DNA of 20,162 nt from Methanobacterium sp. Lineage in GTDB: Archaea > Methanobacteriota > Methanobacteria > Methanobacteriales > Methanobacteriaceae. This document shows, in pieces, positions 7,951 to 17,108 of this stretch (positions are counted from its first letter, which is position 1; each line of letters starts with the position of its first letter). The notes below the pieces were generated by a model, which saw nothing but the letters and a program-made list of their open reading frames with translations, was not told the origin of the DNA and searched no databases. The stretch is from positions 1-20,162 of the forward strand of contig JAQVTJ010000023.1 of the NCBI GenBank assembly GCA_028700095.1, written 5' to 3'. Made by a program: the position numbers and the translations under genes.

Positions 7951-9858
7951 TTAATTGGTTGTTGGTTTATTTTGTTGTGGAATTATATTTTTCGGCATTT
8001 TTGCAGTGATCTTTTTCATTCTTGTGACTAATCCTTCTTTACCATTTCCTAGAAGAGCATTTTCTAAGATATCACTCATATTTCGAGCTGGGATGATTTG
8101 GATCTTATTTTTGTAATGTTCTTCAATGAGAACATCGTCCATATTTGATGCTGGTATAATAACCTTTTTCATACCTGCTTCAGCTGCCGCTTCAATTTTT
8201 CCAGTAACACCACCAACAGGCATAACATCTCCTCTTACACTTAATGAACCTGTTAATGCTACTGTTTGATCAACTGGAACATTTTCAATGGCAGATATAA
8301 CTGCTGCTGCAATTGATACACTTGCACTGTCACCTTCAATTCCATCATAGGATTGTAAGAATTGTATGTGAATATCATAATTTGAAATATCAGTTCCTGT
8401 ATTCTTTTTAATTAATGCACCGACATTTTGAACTGCTTCTTTAGCAATTTCTCCAAGTTTACCTGTTGCAATAATTTTTCCTTCATCTTTACTTTGAGCA
8501 GGAGCTGCTTCTGCAGCTATTGGTAGAAGAATACCACTTCTATCTCCAATTATAGCTAATCCATTTACTATTCCAACTTTACTACCTTCAGATGTAAACA
8601 CACTATATATTTTTCTTTGATCTATATATCTATCTGCAATTTGTTGTTCGAGTGTTCTTGCAAGTTTTTTTGCTGTTATAACATGTGTAAGTGTTACATT
8701 ATCTGCACCTTCACTTGTGGCTATGTCACCTGCAGCCCTTACAAGACCACCAAGATCTCTTAGTTTAAGGGTTAATTCATCTTTTTTGCCTGATCTTCTT
8801 TGTGCTTCATGAATTATTTCTTTTACAGCTTCACTACTAAAATGTGGTATTCTACCATCTTTTTTAACTTCTTGTGCTATGAATTGAACAATTTTTTTCC
8901 TATTTTCTGTGTTATCTTCCATGGAATCTTTCATGAAAATTTCATATCCATATCCTCTTATTCTGGAACGTAATGCTATATGCATTCCTTTAAGTACCTG
9001 GAGATTTCCAGATGCAACAAGAACAAAATCACATGGTACTTCATGTGAACGTACCATTGCTCCGCTACTGGATTCGCTTTGTCCGGTTATAGTATATTTT
9101 TTTTCTTGCATAGCTGTTAATAGTTCTTGTTGTGTTTTTATTTGCATGGTGCCTATTTCATCAATATATAATACGCCTTTGTTAGATTTATGTATCATCC
9201 CTGCTTCTACACGTTCATGTGCTGGTGTTCCAAGTCCTCCTGATTGATATGGGTCATGTCTTACATCACCTAAAAGTGCACCTGCATGTGCACCTGTTGC
9301 ATCAATAAATGGTGCTGTATTTTTATTATCATTATTAACTAGGAGTTTAGGTATCATAACACTGCTTTTGGGCTTCATTTGCATCATAAAAAATAAAGTT
9401 AATCCTGCTCCTATAATAGCTGCTAGTAATTGTTTTAATATAAATCCTATTGCTAAAATACCTGCAATTATAACTATCATTAAAATATTTTTCTTTTCTT
9501 GTTGTTTTTTGGCTTGAATCCTATAATTCATTACAACTTTTTGACCTTCACCTGCAGGCATTGCACCTATAAATGGGTTGTTATTATCTTCCATATTAGG
9601 ATAAACAAGTATATCTTGAAGTTCTTCTGGAGGTAATAATTCTGCCATACCCTTTGCAAGCATTGATTTACCTATTCCTGGTTCTCCAATTAAAAGAACA
9701 TTACGCTTTTGTTTAGCAGCTTTAACTACTGTTTCAACAGCCTCTTCTTGACCTATCATTTGGTCTATGATTCTTTCTGGAACTTCTATATCTTTAGAAG
9801 ATATATTATCCCTAAAATCATTTATTTCAGATGAGCTTTGGGAATTTAAATTTACCAT
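7951..9858 (-). CDS. ATP-dependent protease LonB (archaeal, membrane-anchored)
   Basis: A full-length 635-residue archaeal LonB with GGAGG (9870-9874) ahead of its ATG. Walker A is GEPGIGKS (58-65). The membrane anchor typical of archaeal Lon, inserted in the AAA+ domain, spans about 124-161 as two hydrophobic segments (ILMIVIIAGILAIGFIL, LLAAIIGAGLTLFFMM). Walker B is VLYIDEIG (229-236). The C-terminal serine protease domain carries the Ser/Lys dyad: Ser511 in YDGIEGDSASVSIAAA and Lys554 in PVGGVTGKIEAA. It degrades unfolded and short-lived proteins at the cytoplasmic face of the membrane. It is usually essential in archaea, which lack FtsH. It shows no lesion in 1.9 kb, in contrast to its upstream neighbours, and is probably transcribed alone. 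Confidence 0.96.
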   Translation of the reverse strand: MVNLNSQSSSEINDFRDNISSKDIEVPERIIDQMIGQEEAVETVVKAAKQKRNVLLIGEPGIGKSMLAKGMAELLPPEELQDILVYPNMEDNNNPFIGAMPAGEGQKVVMNYRIQAKKQQEKKNILMIVIIAGILAIGFILKQLLAAIIGAGLTLFFMMQMKPKSSVMIPKLLVNNDNKNTAPFIDATGAHAGALLGDVRHDPYQSGGLGTPAHERVEAGMIHKSNKGVLYIDEIGTMQIKTQQELLTAMQEKKYTITGQSESSSGAMVRSHEVPCDFVLVASGNLQVLKGMHIALRSRIRGYGYEIFMKDSMEDNTENRKKIVQFIAQEVKKDGRIPHFSSEAVKEIIHEAQRRSGKKDELTLKLRDLGGLVRAAGDIATSEGADNVTLTHVITAKKLARTLEQQIADRYIDQRKIYSVFTSEGSKVGIVNGLAIIGDRSGILLPIAAEAAPAQSKDEGKIIATGKLGEIAKEAVQNVGALIKKNTGTDISNYDIHIQFLQSYDGIEGDSASVSIAAAVISAIENVPVDQTVALTGSLSVRGDVMPVGGVTGKIEAAAEAGMKKVIIPASNMDDVLIEEHYKNKIQIIPARNMSDILENALLGNGKEGLVTRMKKITAKMPKNIIPQQNKPTTN

Positions 9859-9952
9859 TATATATTAATCCTCCAAATTTAAATGTAAAATTTATTATTT
9901 TTTTTATTAGATTAGTTAATTTTTTTTTATAGAAATAAAACATTTTACCCAT

Positions 9953-10230
9953 TTAAATATATTTATTGTTTTCATGGGATATGCTAGTTGATAATATAAA
10001 TACTTTTTTATTTTCAACTTTTTCTACATTTTCAATAAAATTTTCCAAGTTTTTATGTGGCTTAAACCAAATAATTCGAAATCATATCCAATTATATCAT
10101 ATTCCTTCATTTCTTTGGGATTATAATCTTCTAATTTTAACAGTTCTATATCTGAAGGATTGAATTTCAATTCAGCTGCTTTATTATTATATATCTGCTG
10201 TATTGGGGTTTCAATTATTGCAGTTTCCAT
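9953..10230 (-). pseudogene. flavodoxin-like protein remnant
   Basis: Codons from 10230 read PSDIELLKLEDYNPKEMKEY and then DIIGYDFELFGLSHIKTW, followed after a frame change near 10030 by FIENVEKVENKKVFILSTSI and a TAA at 9953-9955. This matches the middle of long-chain flavodoxins (pattern YDLIGFGSGIYFGK..HK.LL.F, then KKAFIFSTSG). The N-terminal FMN-phosphate loop is eroded: the same frame runs a little upstream of 10230 as KISYKRKDNMETAI, like the start YS..HKNTEKIA but without the Thr/Ser-rich loop. The C-terminal half is missing. It is a dead fragment lying upstream of lonB on the same strand. Confidence 0.55.
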
Positions 10231-10316
10231 ATTATCTTTTCTCTTATATGATATTTTTTTTATATATTTTGTTTGACTATTTTTTTCGAATTAATATATA
10301 TTTTAATATACAGATT

Positions 10317-10606
10317 TTAATTGAGTTTGAATATTTTATATACTTCATTGACCATGTCTTCATTTACTTTGGCTACTAAATATTTACCTTTACGTTCAGT
10401 AAAAATTAATTCAGCATTGCTTAATTCTTTAAGATGATGTGAGATTGTAGGAGCTCCAATATTAAATGATTTAGCAATATCACTAATTAAACAGTCACAG
10501 TTTGTTTTGTAACATGGTTCATGTTGTATAACGATCTGTAGATACAGTTCTAATCTATTGGATGAGATAAAGCCTTAAATACCTTGGCCATTTTAATGGT
10601 TTCCAT
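10317..10606 (-). pseudogene. ArsR-family transcriptional regulator, one frameshift
   Basis: The likely start is ATG 10606, because GGAG lies 6 bases upstream within an earlier in-frame ATG (10618). It reads METIKMAKVFKALSHP, then hits TAG at 10550-10552. Adding one base near 10558 restores HPNRLELYLQIVIQHEPC, NCDCLISDIAKSF, then the recognition helix NIGAPTISHHLKELSNAEL and the wing GKYLVAKVNEDM, giving 96 residues. ALSHPNRLEL and the helix-turn-helix are classic ArsR. Cysteines in HEPCYKTNCDCLISDIA sit where ArsR/SmtB sensors bind metals or thiols (compare ELCVCDL), so the ancestor was probably a metal or thiol-state sensor. The target is unknown; nearby candidates are the flavodoxin remnant and DUF2953/GerW. 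Confidence 0.75.
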
Positions 10607-10706
10607 TGAATACTCCATTATCAATTCAACAATTCGATAAATATCAAATTTACAATTTTAGTTTAGTTAAAGTTATTTATAAATGTTTAGTAAATATATA
10701 TAATAA

Positions 10707-11273
10707 CTAGAATATTAGTTTTCTTACAGGTTTTTTTAGAAGCAATTTTACAGCTGCAATTACCATATGTAATAATTGAATCTTCATTTGAAGTTTTAAT
10801 TGTGCATCAAATGTGGGTTTTATAAATACTGGATGCATATGCATATACACATGGGGATTTATATTAACTATTGAAGCAATTGCCCAGAAAATACCAGTAA
10901 ATTGAACTGTGAGAACTGGAGAATCTAATCCCATATTAATATCAAGAGCTAATTTTTCTAAATTAATTGATTTTAAAGCTGCAAAAATGATCTTACCACT
11001 ATAGGGAATTGTTTCTAAAATAAGTTTTGAAACCTTGATTTTCTTCGAAATATCCTATTTTTTTCCAGTATCTTCTTTTTCAGTATCTTTTTCTTTTTTA
11101 TTTGATGATATTTCCTTTTTAAGTAATTGAAGCTTCATCCATTTTATTTTATAATATCCTAAATATCCAAACCCATTATTTTCAAGTTTAATATTAAAAG
11201 TAAAAGGAATAATCATGATACTTGCGAAAATTAATACTAGCACAAGTATCAAAATGATTATATAGTATATCAA
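10707..11273 (-). pseudogene. DUF2953 membrane protein with an in-frame TAG
   Basis: The frame opens with a TTG at 11273 (an upstream in-frame TAA leaves no ATG), giving one N-terminal membrane segment (IIILILVLVLIFASIMIIPF) and GFGYLGYYKIKWMKLQLLK, followed by a Lys/Glu-rich linker. A TAG at 11055-11057 interrupts it with no frame change. The same frame continues DISKKIKVSKLILETIP, MGLDSPVLTVQFTGIFWAI, INPHVYMHMHPVF and ends LLKKPVRKLIF, then TAG at 10707. This is the DUF2953 pattern; the family commonly sits beside gerW/ytfJ-like genes, as here, 17 bases downstream. Its function is unknown. The break lies in the low-conservation linker. It is dead, or the stop is read through or recoded. 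Confidence 0.75.
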
Positions 11274-11290
11274 GGTTTACCCATCTATAA

Positions 11291-11722
11291 TTAGAGATTT
11301 GGTGTTGGCGCTTGTTTTGGTTCTTTTTTTTTAGGTTTATCCCCACCTTTTTTAGCAGCGCCTTTACCTTTCTCTATAACTTCAATAGCAGAATGGGTAA
11401 TTTCACTTATGGCATTAGTTAATGCACCAGGGGATTTTAGAGATAATATTTTAACACCTTCTGGTCATTTAACCCCTTTATAAACAACTACCATAGCTGT
11501 AGGTTCAACACCTGCTCCAGCACCAGTTCATGCACCGGAGCCTGCGCCATGTTCTCCTACATCTTTAGCTTCTTCCATTCCTGCACCAAATGCCATACCT
11601 AATCTGGTAACTGGGATCATTAATAATTCATCTGTTTCTATTTTTTCTCCAACCACATTTTCGATTTTCAATATTTTACTAATTTCCTCAACTGTTGTTT
11701 TTATAGGGTCGCCAATATTCAT
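11291..11722 (-). pseudogene. GerW/YtfJ-family protein with two in-frame TGA codons
   Basis: Start ATG 11722 with a strong AGGAGG 7 bases upstream. The frame reads MNIGDPIKTTVEEISKILK, then VVGEKIETDELLMIPVTRLG and the Gly-rich core (FGAGMEEAKDVGEHGAGSGA). TGA codons at 11528-11530 and 11465-11467 interrupt it, yet the same frame continues TGAGAGVEPTAMVVVYKGVK, PEGVKILSLKSPGAL and a Lys-rich tail to TAA at 11291-11293. No frameshift is involved; the total is 143 residues. Gly is expected at both TGA positions, so each is one base change from GGA. GerW-like proteins occur in spore formers and widely in archaea, where their role is unknown. It lies just upstream of DUF2953 and was probably in one operon with it. 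Confidence 0.8.
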
Positions 11723-11729
11723 AATTATT

Positions 11730-11735
11730 CCTCCT
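11730..11735 (-). promoter_or_regulatory. intact Shine-Dalgarno of the broken gerW-like gene
   Basis: AGGAGG on the minus strand, 7 bases before ATG 11722. Its perfect preservation beside a gene with two stops suggests that the damage is recent, or that the stops are not fully disabling. Confidence 0.6.
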
Positions 11736-11739
11736 AAAT

Positions 11740-12157
11740 GTATTACTTCTATTTATAATATGTAATATTAAGTATATAAAACTTATTACTAATTACTAAA
11801 ATAAACATGGATTTTCCATAATATTTAATGGATATTTATCCGAGGATCTTGTAATTGAAATAAATATTTCTTTTTTTAGGGTTTTAAAGTATTATAATAT
11901 GGAGGATCAAACCTTCATAGAATATATAAATAAAATATATTCCTACACTGCAATTTGAAATATATAACTTAACTATTAAACACTAAAATCCAAATTTACA
12001 CCTAAATTTATATAAAACACCATATAATGGTTTAAACCAGCACGTGATCTATGAATTAAAAAAAAATTTTATTCACCTAAAATAATATTAAACCAGGTAT
12101 ATGTTATTATTTTTAATTTTCCTATTATTATCTGTTATAAAACTTTAAATTCTACTA
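11740..12157. other. gene-free stretch
   Basis: AT-rich sequence between gerW and the methyltransferase gene. A 19-codon frame at about 11900 (MEDQTFIEYINKIYSYTAI) is too short to support. I see no RNA gene or repeat. Confidence 0.45.
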
Positions 12158-12718
12158 TTATCTTCTTTGTTGGTTTATTTTTTTATATAAGATTTTGTAA
12201 GGAATAAATAGTGGTGTTTTTCTTTTATATGAATAGTATTTTGTCCCGAATTTTTCAGATAATTGTTTTTCTTCAGCTTTTGCAGTGAAATATAATAAAA
12301 ACAGAAATAAAATCGAGCTAATTAAAATAAAAGTAAATGGTAAAACCATAAACCATCCTAAAATTAACAGAGTTGCTCCAAAATACATTGGATTACGTGT
12401 ATATCTATAAATACCTGTTGTAACTAATTTATCATCATTTTCATATCCTGATGCTGAATATTTTAATTTCAAATCTTTAATACCTTTATATATTATCCAT
12501 ACAGAGCTTATTATTAATAGTATTCCAATAAATATTCCATAAGGATAAATAAAAGATAAATACTAGGATAGATGGAATAATAATGTTATTCCTATGGGGA
12601 TTAATATAAATAAACCTAGAAATGTTAATAAAAGTTTAATAAAAGATAAAAATGGTGGTTTATTATGTTTTTCAGCCATATTCTTTGTATTTTTTTTATC
12701 ATTTCTTATGACAATCAT
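12158..12718 (-). pseudogene. PEMT/ICMT-like membrane methyltransferase with an in-frame TAG
   Basis: From ATG 12718 the frame encodes MIVIRNDKKNTKNMAEK, then a hydrophobic segment (ILIPIGITLLFHLS), a TAG at 12563-12565, and without any frame change YLSFIYPYGIFIGILLIISS. The conserved methyltransferase part follows: GIYRYTRNPMYFGATLL, a membrane segment, then EEKQLSEKFGTKYYSYKRKT and PLFIP. RNPMY and EE..L...FG..Y..Y are the SAM-binding signatures of phospholipid and isoprenylcysteine methyltransferases. The total is 186 residues, a normal length. The stop falls in a membrane loop; TGG (Trp) to TAG is one possible origin. The C-terminal 104 codons remain open from an internal TTG at 12472, but that piece would lack the first membrane segments. 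The substrate is unknown. Confidence 0.75.
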
Positions 12719-12902
12719 CTTTTGCACCATTCTTTGAAATTAAACCATTTAAATATTTATAATTATTTTTTTTAGTATCTATATTAATCTATTTTTTTTA
12801 AACTTAATAATAATATAATATAAATAATTTATTATCTAAAAAAATAGTAAGTAATATGGATAATATATTTTTTTATCTTGACTGATTTATGGGGAAAGGT
12901 AA

Positions 12903-15340
12903 ATGGCAGGAAAATCCAAGAAGATAGCAAAGATCAAGGTTTCGAATATTAATTGTGCATTATATGCATTAAATGTTGAAAAATCATTGAAAGCACTTGA
13001 TGGAGTATATGAAGCTAATGTTAATATGGGCACAGAAAAAGCATTAGTTGAATATGATCCAAGTAAATTGAAACTTGCTGAATTGGAAAATGCTGTAAAA
13101 GAAGCAGGTTATGGTGTTGTAAATGAAAAGGCTGTTCTTAAAGTTGGTGGTATGAGCTGTGTTATATGTGTAAAAGCTGTGGTGGATGTTCTAGGTAAAA
13201 TTGAAGGAATTAATAATGTAACTGTTAATCTTATATCTGAAGGGTTAATGTGAGTTATAATCCACAAATGGTTTCTATTATTGATATGAAAAATGCAATT
13301 GAAGATGTGGGCTATCAATATTTAGGTATTGAAGATATAACTTCAACTAAACAAGAAGAGTTAGAAGAAGATGATCTTAAAACTTGGAAAAAACGTATGA
13401 TAGTTGCATTTGGCTTTGGAATTACATTAGCAATTTGTACATTTATTACATGGTCTTTACCAATTTCTTTCTCCTTTTTCAGTTTATTAATATCAATAAT
13501 ACCATTTATTTATGTTAGTTATCCTATATTCTCTGCAGGTGTACGATCATTAAAGAATAAACATTTAAATATGGATGTTATGTATTCTATGGGTATTGTT
13601 GTTGCTTATAGTTCAAGTATTTTAGGCACATTTAATATTGTTTTAAATCAACAATTCTTATTTTATGATACTGCACTTCTACTTGCAGGATTCCTTACAT
13701 TGGGAAGATATTTAGAAAGCCGAGCAAAGGGAAGAACTTCAACTGCAATTAAAAAATTAATAGAATTACAGGCAAAAACAGCCACAATCATACCTAATAA
13801 TACAGAAATTGAAATTCCAGTTGAAAATGTTCAAATAAATGATATTGTAGTTGTTAAACCTGGTGAAAAAATTCCTACAGATGGTAAAGTTGTAAATGGT
13901 AAAAGTTATGTTGATGAATCTGCAATAACAGGAGAGCCAATTCCAGTTTTAAAAGATATTGGTAAATCAGTTGTTGGTGGAACCATAAACCAAAATGGTG
14001 TAATAAGATTTAAAGCCATGAGAATTGGAAGAGATACAATACTTTCACAAATTAAATTAGTTGAAGATGCACAAGGTTCAAAACCACAAGTCCAGAGAAT
14101 AGCAGATACAGCAGTAAGTTATTTCATACCACTAATATTAACCATAGCAATTACAGCTGTTATATTATGGTATTTTGTTAGTGGAGCCACACTTATATTT
14201 GCATTAACTGTACTAATTTCAATTCTTGTTGTTGCATGTCCATGTGCATTGGGACTTGCATCACCAACTGCAGTAACAGTGGGAATTGGTAGAGGAGCAG
14301 ATTTTGGGATTTTAGTTAAAAATGGTGAAGCACTGGAAATATCTGAAAAACTTACAACCATATTATTTGATAAAACAGGAACACTTACTAAGGGCAAACC
14401 TGAAGTTACAGATATATTCACAAAAAACTTTGATAATAAAGAATTATTAAAATTAACAGCCAGTATAGAAAGAAACTCCCAACATCCCCTTGGACAAGCA
14501 TTAGTTAAAAAAGCACAAAAAGAAAATATAGGGCTAATAGAAAGCCAAAACTTTAATACAATAGGAGGAAAATGTGTAACTGCAAATATCAACGATAAAA
14601 GGATAATTATAGGGAATATAACTCTTTTAGAAGAGAATGGTTATATAATATCTAATAAATATTATCATAAAATATCTGATCTTGGAATGGAAGGAAAAAC
14701 AGCTATATTAATAGGTGTTAATAATGAATTAGCAGGTATAATTGCAATAGCAGATACTTTAAAGGAAAATGCAATTGAAGTTATAGATGATCTGAAAAAT
14801 ATGAAACTTAAAGTAGGTATGATAACTGGGGATAATGAAAAAATAGCTATATCCATGGCAAATAAATTGGGAATAGATAATATTATTGCAGAGGTACTGC
14901 CACAGGATAAATCTGCAGAAGTTAAAAGATTACAAGATAAAGGAGAGATTGTTGCATTTGTTGTAATGGTATTAATGATGCACCAGCACTTGCACAGCAG
15001 ATGTTGGAATAGCAATAGGAAGAGGTACTGATATAGCTATAGAAAGTGGTGAAATAGTCTTAATAAAAGATGATCTAAATGATGTTATTGCAAGTATTCA
15101 ATTAAGTAAGAAAGTTATATCTAAAATAAAACAGAATCTATTTTGGGCATTTGCATTAATATTATACTTATACCAATAGCAGCAGGAGTATTATATCCAT
15201 TCTTTGGTATAACATTCAGACCAGAATTCGCAGGTTTAGCAATGGCACTAAGTTCAGTTTCAGTTTTAACAATTTCATTACTCTTAAAAGGATATATTCC
15301 CCCTGCAAAAAAAAACATAAAAAAAAAGATCTCAAAATAA
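12903..15340 (+). pseudogene. copper-transporting P1B-type ATPase (CopA-like), four frameshifts
   Basis: The ATG follows GGGGAAAGGT. Order: a first heavy-metal domain whose CxxC is degraded to CALY (NINCALYALNVEKSL); a second with GMSCVICVKAV; membrane segments; actuator loop DESAITGEP; CPC metal site VACPCALGLASPTAV (14237-14245); phosphorylation motif DKTGTLT (14369-14389); SQHPLG; ITGDN; and the last two membrane helices, ending at 15340. CPC with CxxC domains marks the P1B-1 copper exporters. Single missing bases near 13241, 14963, 14997 and 15157 break it; restoring all four gives 813 residues. At the second break the hinge motif GDGINDAP reads GNGINDAP, a loss of a Mg-binding Asp that no indel explains. 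The middle 1.7 kb is open. Export is surely lost as written. A PadR gene follows. Confidence 0.88.
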
Positions 15341-15403
15341 TTAAATAATAAATATATCTTCCATTTTTTTTAGTATAATCTAAACCTAAAAAAACCAACA
15401 CTC

Positions 15404-15427
15404 ATAACTATAAGTACTAATAGTTAT
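15404..15427. promoter_or_regulatory. inverted repeat upstream of the PadR gene
   Basis: ATAACTAT and ATAGTTAT arms (8 bp each) are separated by 8 bases. Dyads of this size with an 8-base spacer are typical operators for PadR-type dimers. It lies about 190 bases before the PadR start and 60 bases after the ATPase stop, so a terminator is also possible. Confidence 0.3.
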
Positions 15428-15614
15428 AATTAGATTTTATGGATAAAAGAAATATATAAAAAAAAGGATTTATATACCATTTTTCTTGAAATAATACATT
15501 ATTTAAGGGAAATAATTTAATAATATCAAATAATTTTCTACTTTATCAAAGAGTTTTAACTTCAATATTTAATATAAAAATCCAGTGCAGCGTTAGATAT
15601 ATTTTTAAATTTAT

Positions 15615-15619
15615 GGAGG
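15615..15619 (+). promoter_or_regulatory. Shine-Dalgarno of the PadR gene with no ATG at the right spacing
   Basis: GGAGG is strong, but the codons 5-9 bases on are ATA ATA TTA. An overlapping ATG at 15613 is in another frame and ends after 19 codons. Confidence 0.5.
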
Positions 15620-16174
15620 TTGTTTATAATATTATCAAAAATTTCAATTCTTGTTTTAGGGCTTCTATATAAAAAACCATTAAATCCCTATGAGATAACT
15701 AAATTAATGGAAAGCCCTGAAATCAGGGATTGGTTTCCTATGAATGCTTCTTCTATATATACAACTATTAAAAATTTAAATAAAAAAGGACATATTAAAG
15801 GAGAAATCCAAGATAAAGGAAATAGAAAAACAATATATTCCATAACTAAAAAAGGAGAAAAAGCACTTAAAAAATCATTAGAATTAGGTTTAGAATCATA
15901 TAATATACACACATCATATTTTGGAATATCATTATTTCATATCTGTATATTAGACAAAGATCAGGCTATAAAATTGCTGGAAAAAAGAATTATGGATTTA
16001 GAGAAAATTAAATTCATATCTGCTGATAGAGTATCTAGAACTAGTTTAAAAATTCCATTTTATTTAAAAAAATTACACAAATTAAATATTCAACAAATAA
16101 AAACAGAAATAAAAATAACCTATGAACTCATTGAAGAAATTAAAAATGATGATAAATGGAATTCAATATTATAA
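15620..16174 (+). CDS. PadR-family transcriptional regulator, start codon unclear
   Basis: About 184 codons open to TAA. The N-terminal winged helix (SKISILVLGLLYKKPLNPYEITKLM in outline) includes GLLYKKPLNPYEI, NASSIYTTIKNLNKKGHI and the wing RKTIYSITKKGEKAL, the standard PadR pattern. The C-terminal half is a helical Vir-like dimerisation arm (LLEKRIMDLEKIKF, IKTEIKITYELIEEI). The only conventional in-frame start is TTG 15620, directly touching GGAGG, which is too close; the best-spaced codon is ATA at 15626 or 15629, and homologues usually begin M-x-SKIS. An ATG to ATA change may have weakened or killed the start. PadR proteins usually repress a neighbouring efflux or stress gene. The nearest is the broken copper ATPase 280 bases upstream; an own-promoter operator is also possible. 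Confidence 0.8.
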   Translation: MFIILSKISILVLGLLYKKPLNPYEITKLMESPEIRDWFPMNASSIYTTIKNLNKKGHIKGEIQDKGNRKTIYSITKKGEKALKKSLELGLESYNIHTSYFGISLFHICILDKDQAIKLLEKRIMDLEKIKFISADRVSRTSLKIPFYLKKLHKLNIQQIKTEIKITYELIEEIKNDDKWNSIL

Positions 16175-16277
16175 ACTTTTACACAATAACAAATAAGATA
16201 TAACAACAAAAATTAAATATTTACTTAAAAAAAAGGGGAACATATTAAGATATTTAATAAAAAAAGATAGAACTTAT

Positions 16278-17108
16278 TTATATTAGGGGTTTAGGTATTT
16301 TTATATCTGTTTTTTCTTTTAAACCGCCAATTTTATCTATTCTTATTTTAAGAAATTTTTCCCCTTCTTCTGTTACACCATATATTGGTATGGATTCTCC
16401 TGCTTTAAAACTGTTTTTTTCTTCTCCAATTTCTCTTATATATTTTGATGCACATCCAGTTACAACATCTGCATTATTAAATATTGTTAGCGCATCTTTT
16501 TTTGAGGTTTGGCTTAGATGTGCTGCGAAAATATAGATTTTAATATTTTTATTTTCACTTTCAATTTTTCTAAGTTTTTGTGCATCATAGGCAGAAACAA
16601 TTGTAACAGCAATTTTTTTATAACCCATTTCTATAGCTTTTAATGTTCCTTTTATCTGGTCTATTAATGCAGTTTCAGGATTAAGCACATTTTCACTTCC
16701 AATCTCTTTAATTATATTATTTAAAGGTGATGTACTTAAAAGTCCAGATACTCTTCCACCTGTTCCTTGTACTATTTCTGGATCAGTTAAAATAATAGTT
16801 CCACATCCCTCACACACACTTACAACACCATCAATTTCTCCTTCTTCAATAAGTGTTGCAAGTGTTTCTGAAACTCCGAAGGATAAAAAATCTTTCATCC
16901 GTATTATTCTTTTATCTGTACACATTCCAAAATCTTTTATACGAAATTCAATATTATCTCTTACATTTTCTGGTAAAAACTCTTTTATATCCCGATATTT
17001 ATCAAATATGGGACAATAATCAATTTTAGGCTCTCCTACTTCAACAACTTTCCTCTCTTTAATTTTAATCCTTGTTTTTCCAAGTGCTTCAATAACATGT
17101 TCATCCAT
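16278..17108 (-). CDS. methanogenesis marker protein 8 (DUF2099)
   Basis: A complete 276-residue protein with GGTGG 9 bases before its ATG. Recognisable family stretches are IDYCPIFDKYRDIKEF (28-43), FRIKDFGMCTDKRIIR (55-70), DGVVSVCEGCGTIILTDPEI (93-112), QGTGGRVSGLLSTSPL (114-129) and DVVTGCASKYIREIGE (214-229). Cysteines 32, 63, 99, 102 and 219 are candidates for metal or iron-sulfur ligands. Marker 8 is found across methanogens and is counted among their signature proteins, but its reaction is not established. It is convergent with the PadR gene and stands alone. It has no lesion, as expected for a core gene. Confidence 0.9.
   Translation of the reverse strand: MDEHVIEALGKTRIKIKERKVVEVGEPKIDYCPIFDKYRDIKEFLPENVRDNIEFRIKDFGMCTDKRIIRMKDFLSFGVSETLATLIEEGEIDGVVSVCEGCGTIILTDPEIVQGTGGRVSGLLSTSPLNNIIKEIGSENVLNPETALIDQIKGTLKAIEMGYKKIAVTIVSAYDAQKLRKIESENKNIKIYIFAAHLSQTSKKDALTIFNNADVVTGCASKYIREIGEEKNSFKAGESIPIYGVTEEGEKFLKIRIDKIGGLKEKTDIKIPKPLI

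Noticed and set aside
8909..9247. 112-codon plus-strand frame inside lonB
   Set aside because: Antisense shadow of a certain lonB gene; no Shine-Dalgarno and no family resemblance.
11897..11960. Short frame MEDQTFIEYINKIYSYTAI
   Set aside because: Nineteen codons, with the apparent GGAGG inside the coding start; no supporting context.
14119..15015. Long minus-strand frames (157 and 116 codons) opposite the copper ATPase
   Set aside because: Mirror images of conserved ATPase motifs; Ser/Ile/Leu-rich nonsense composition.
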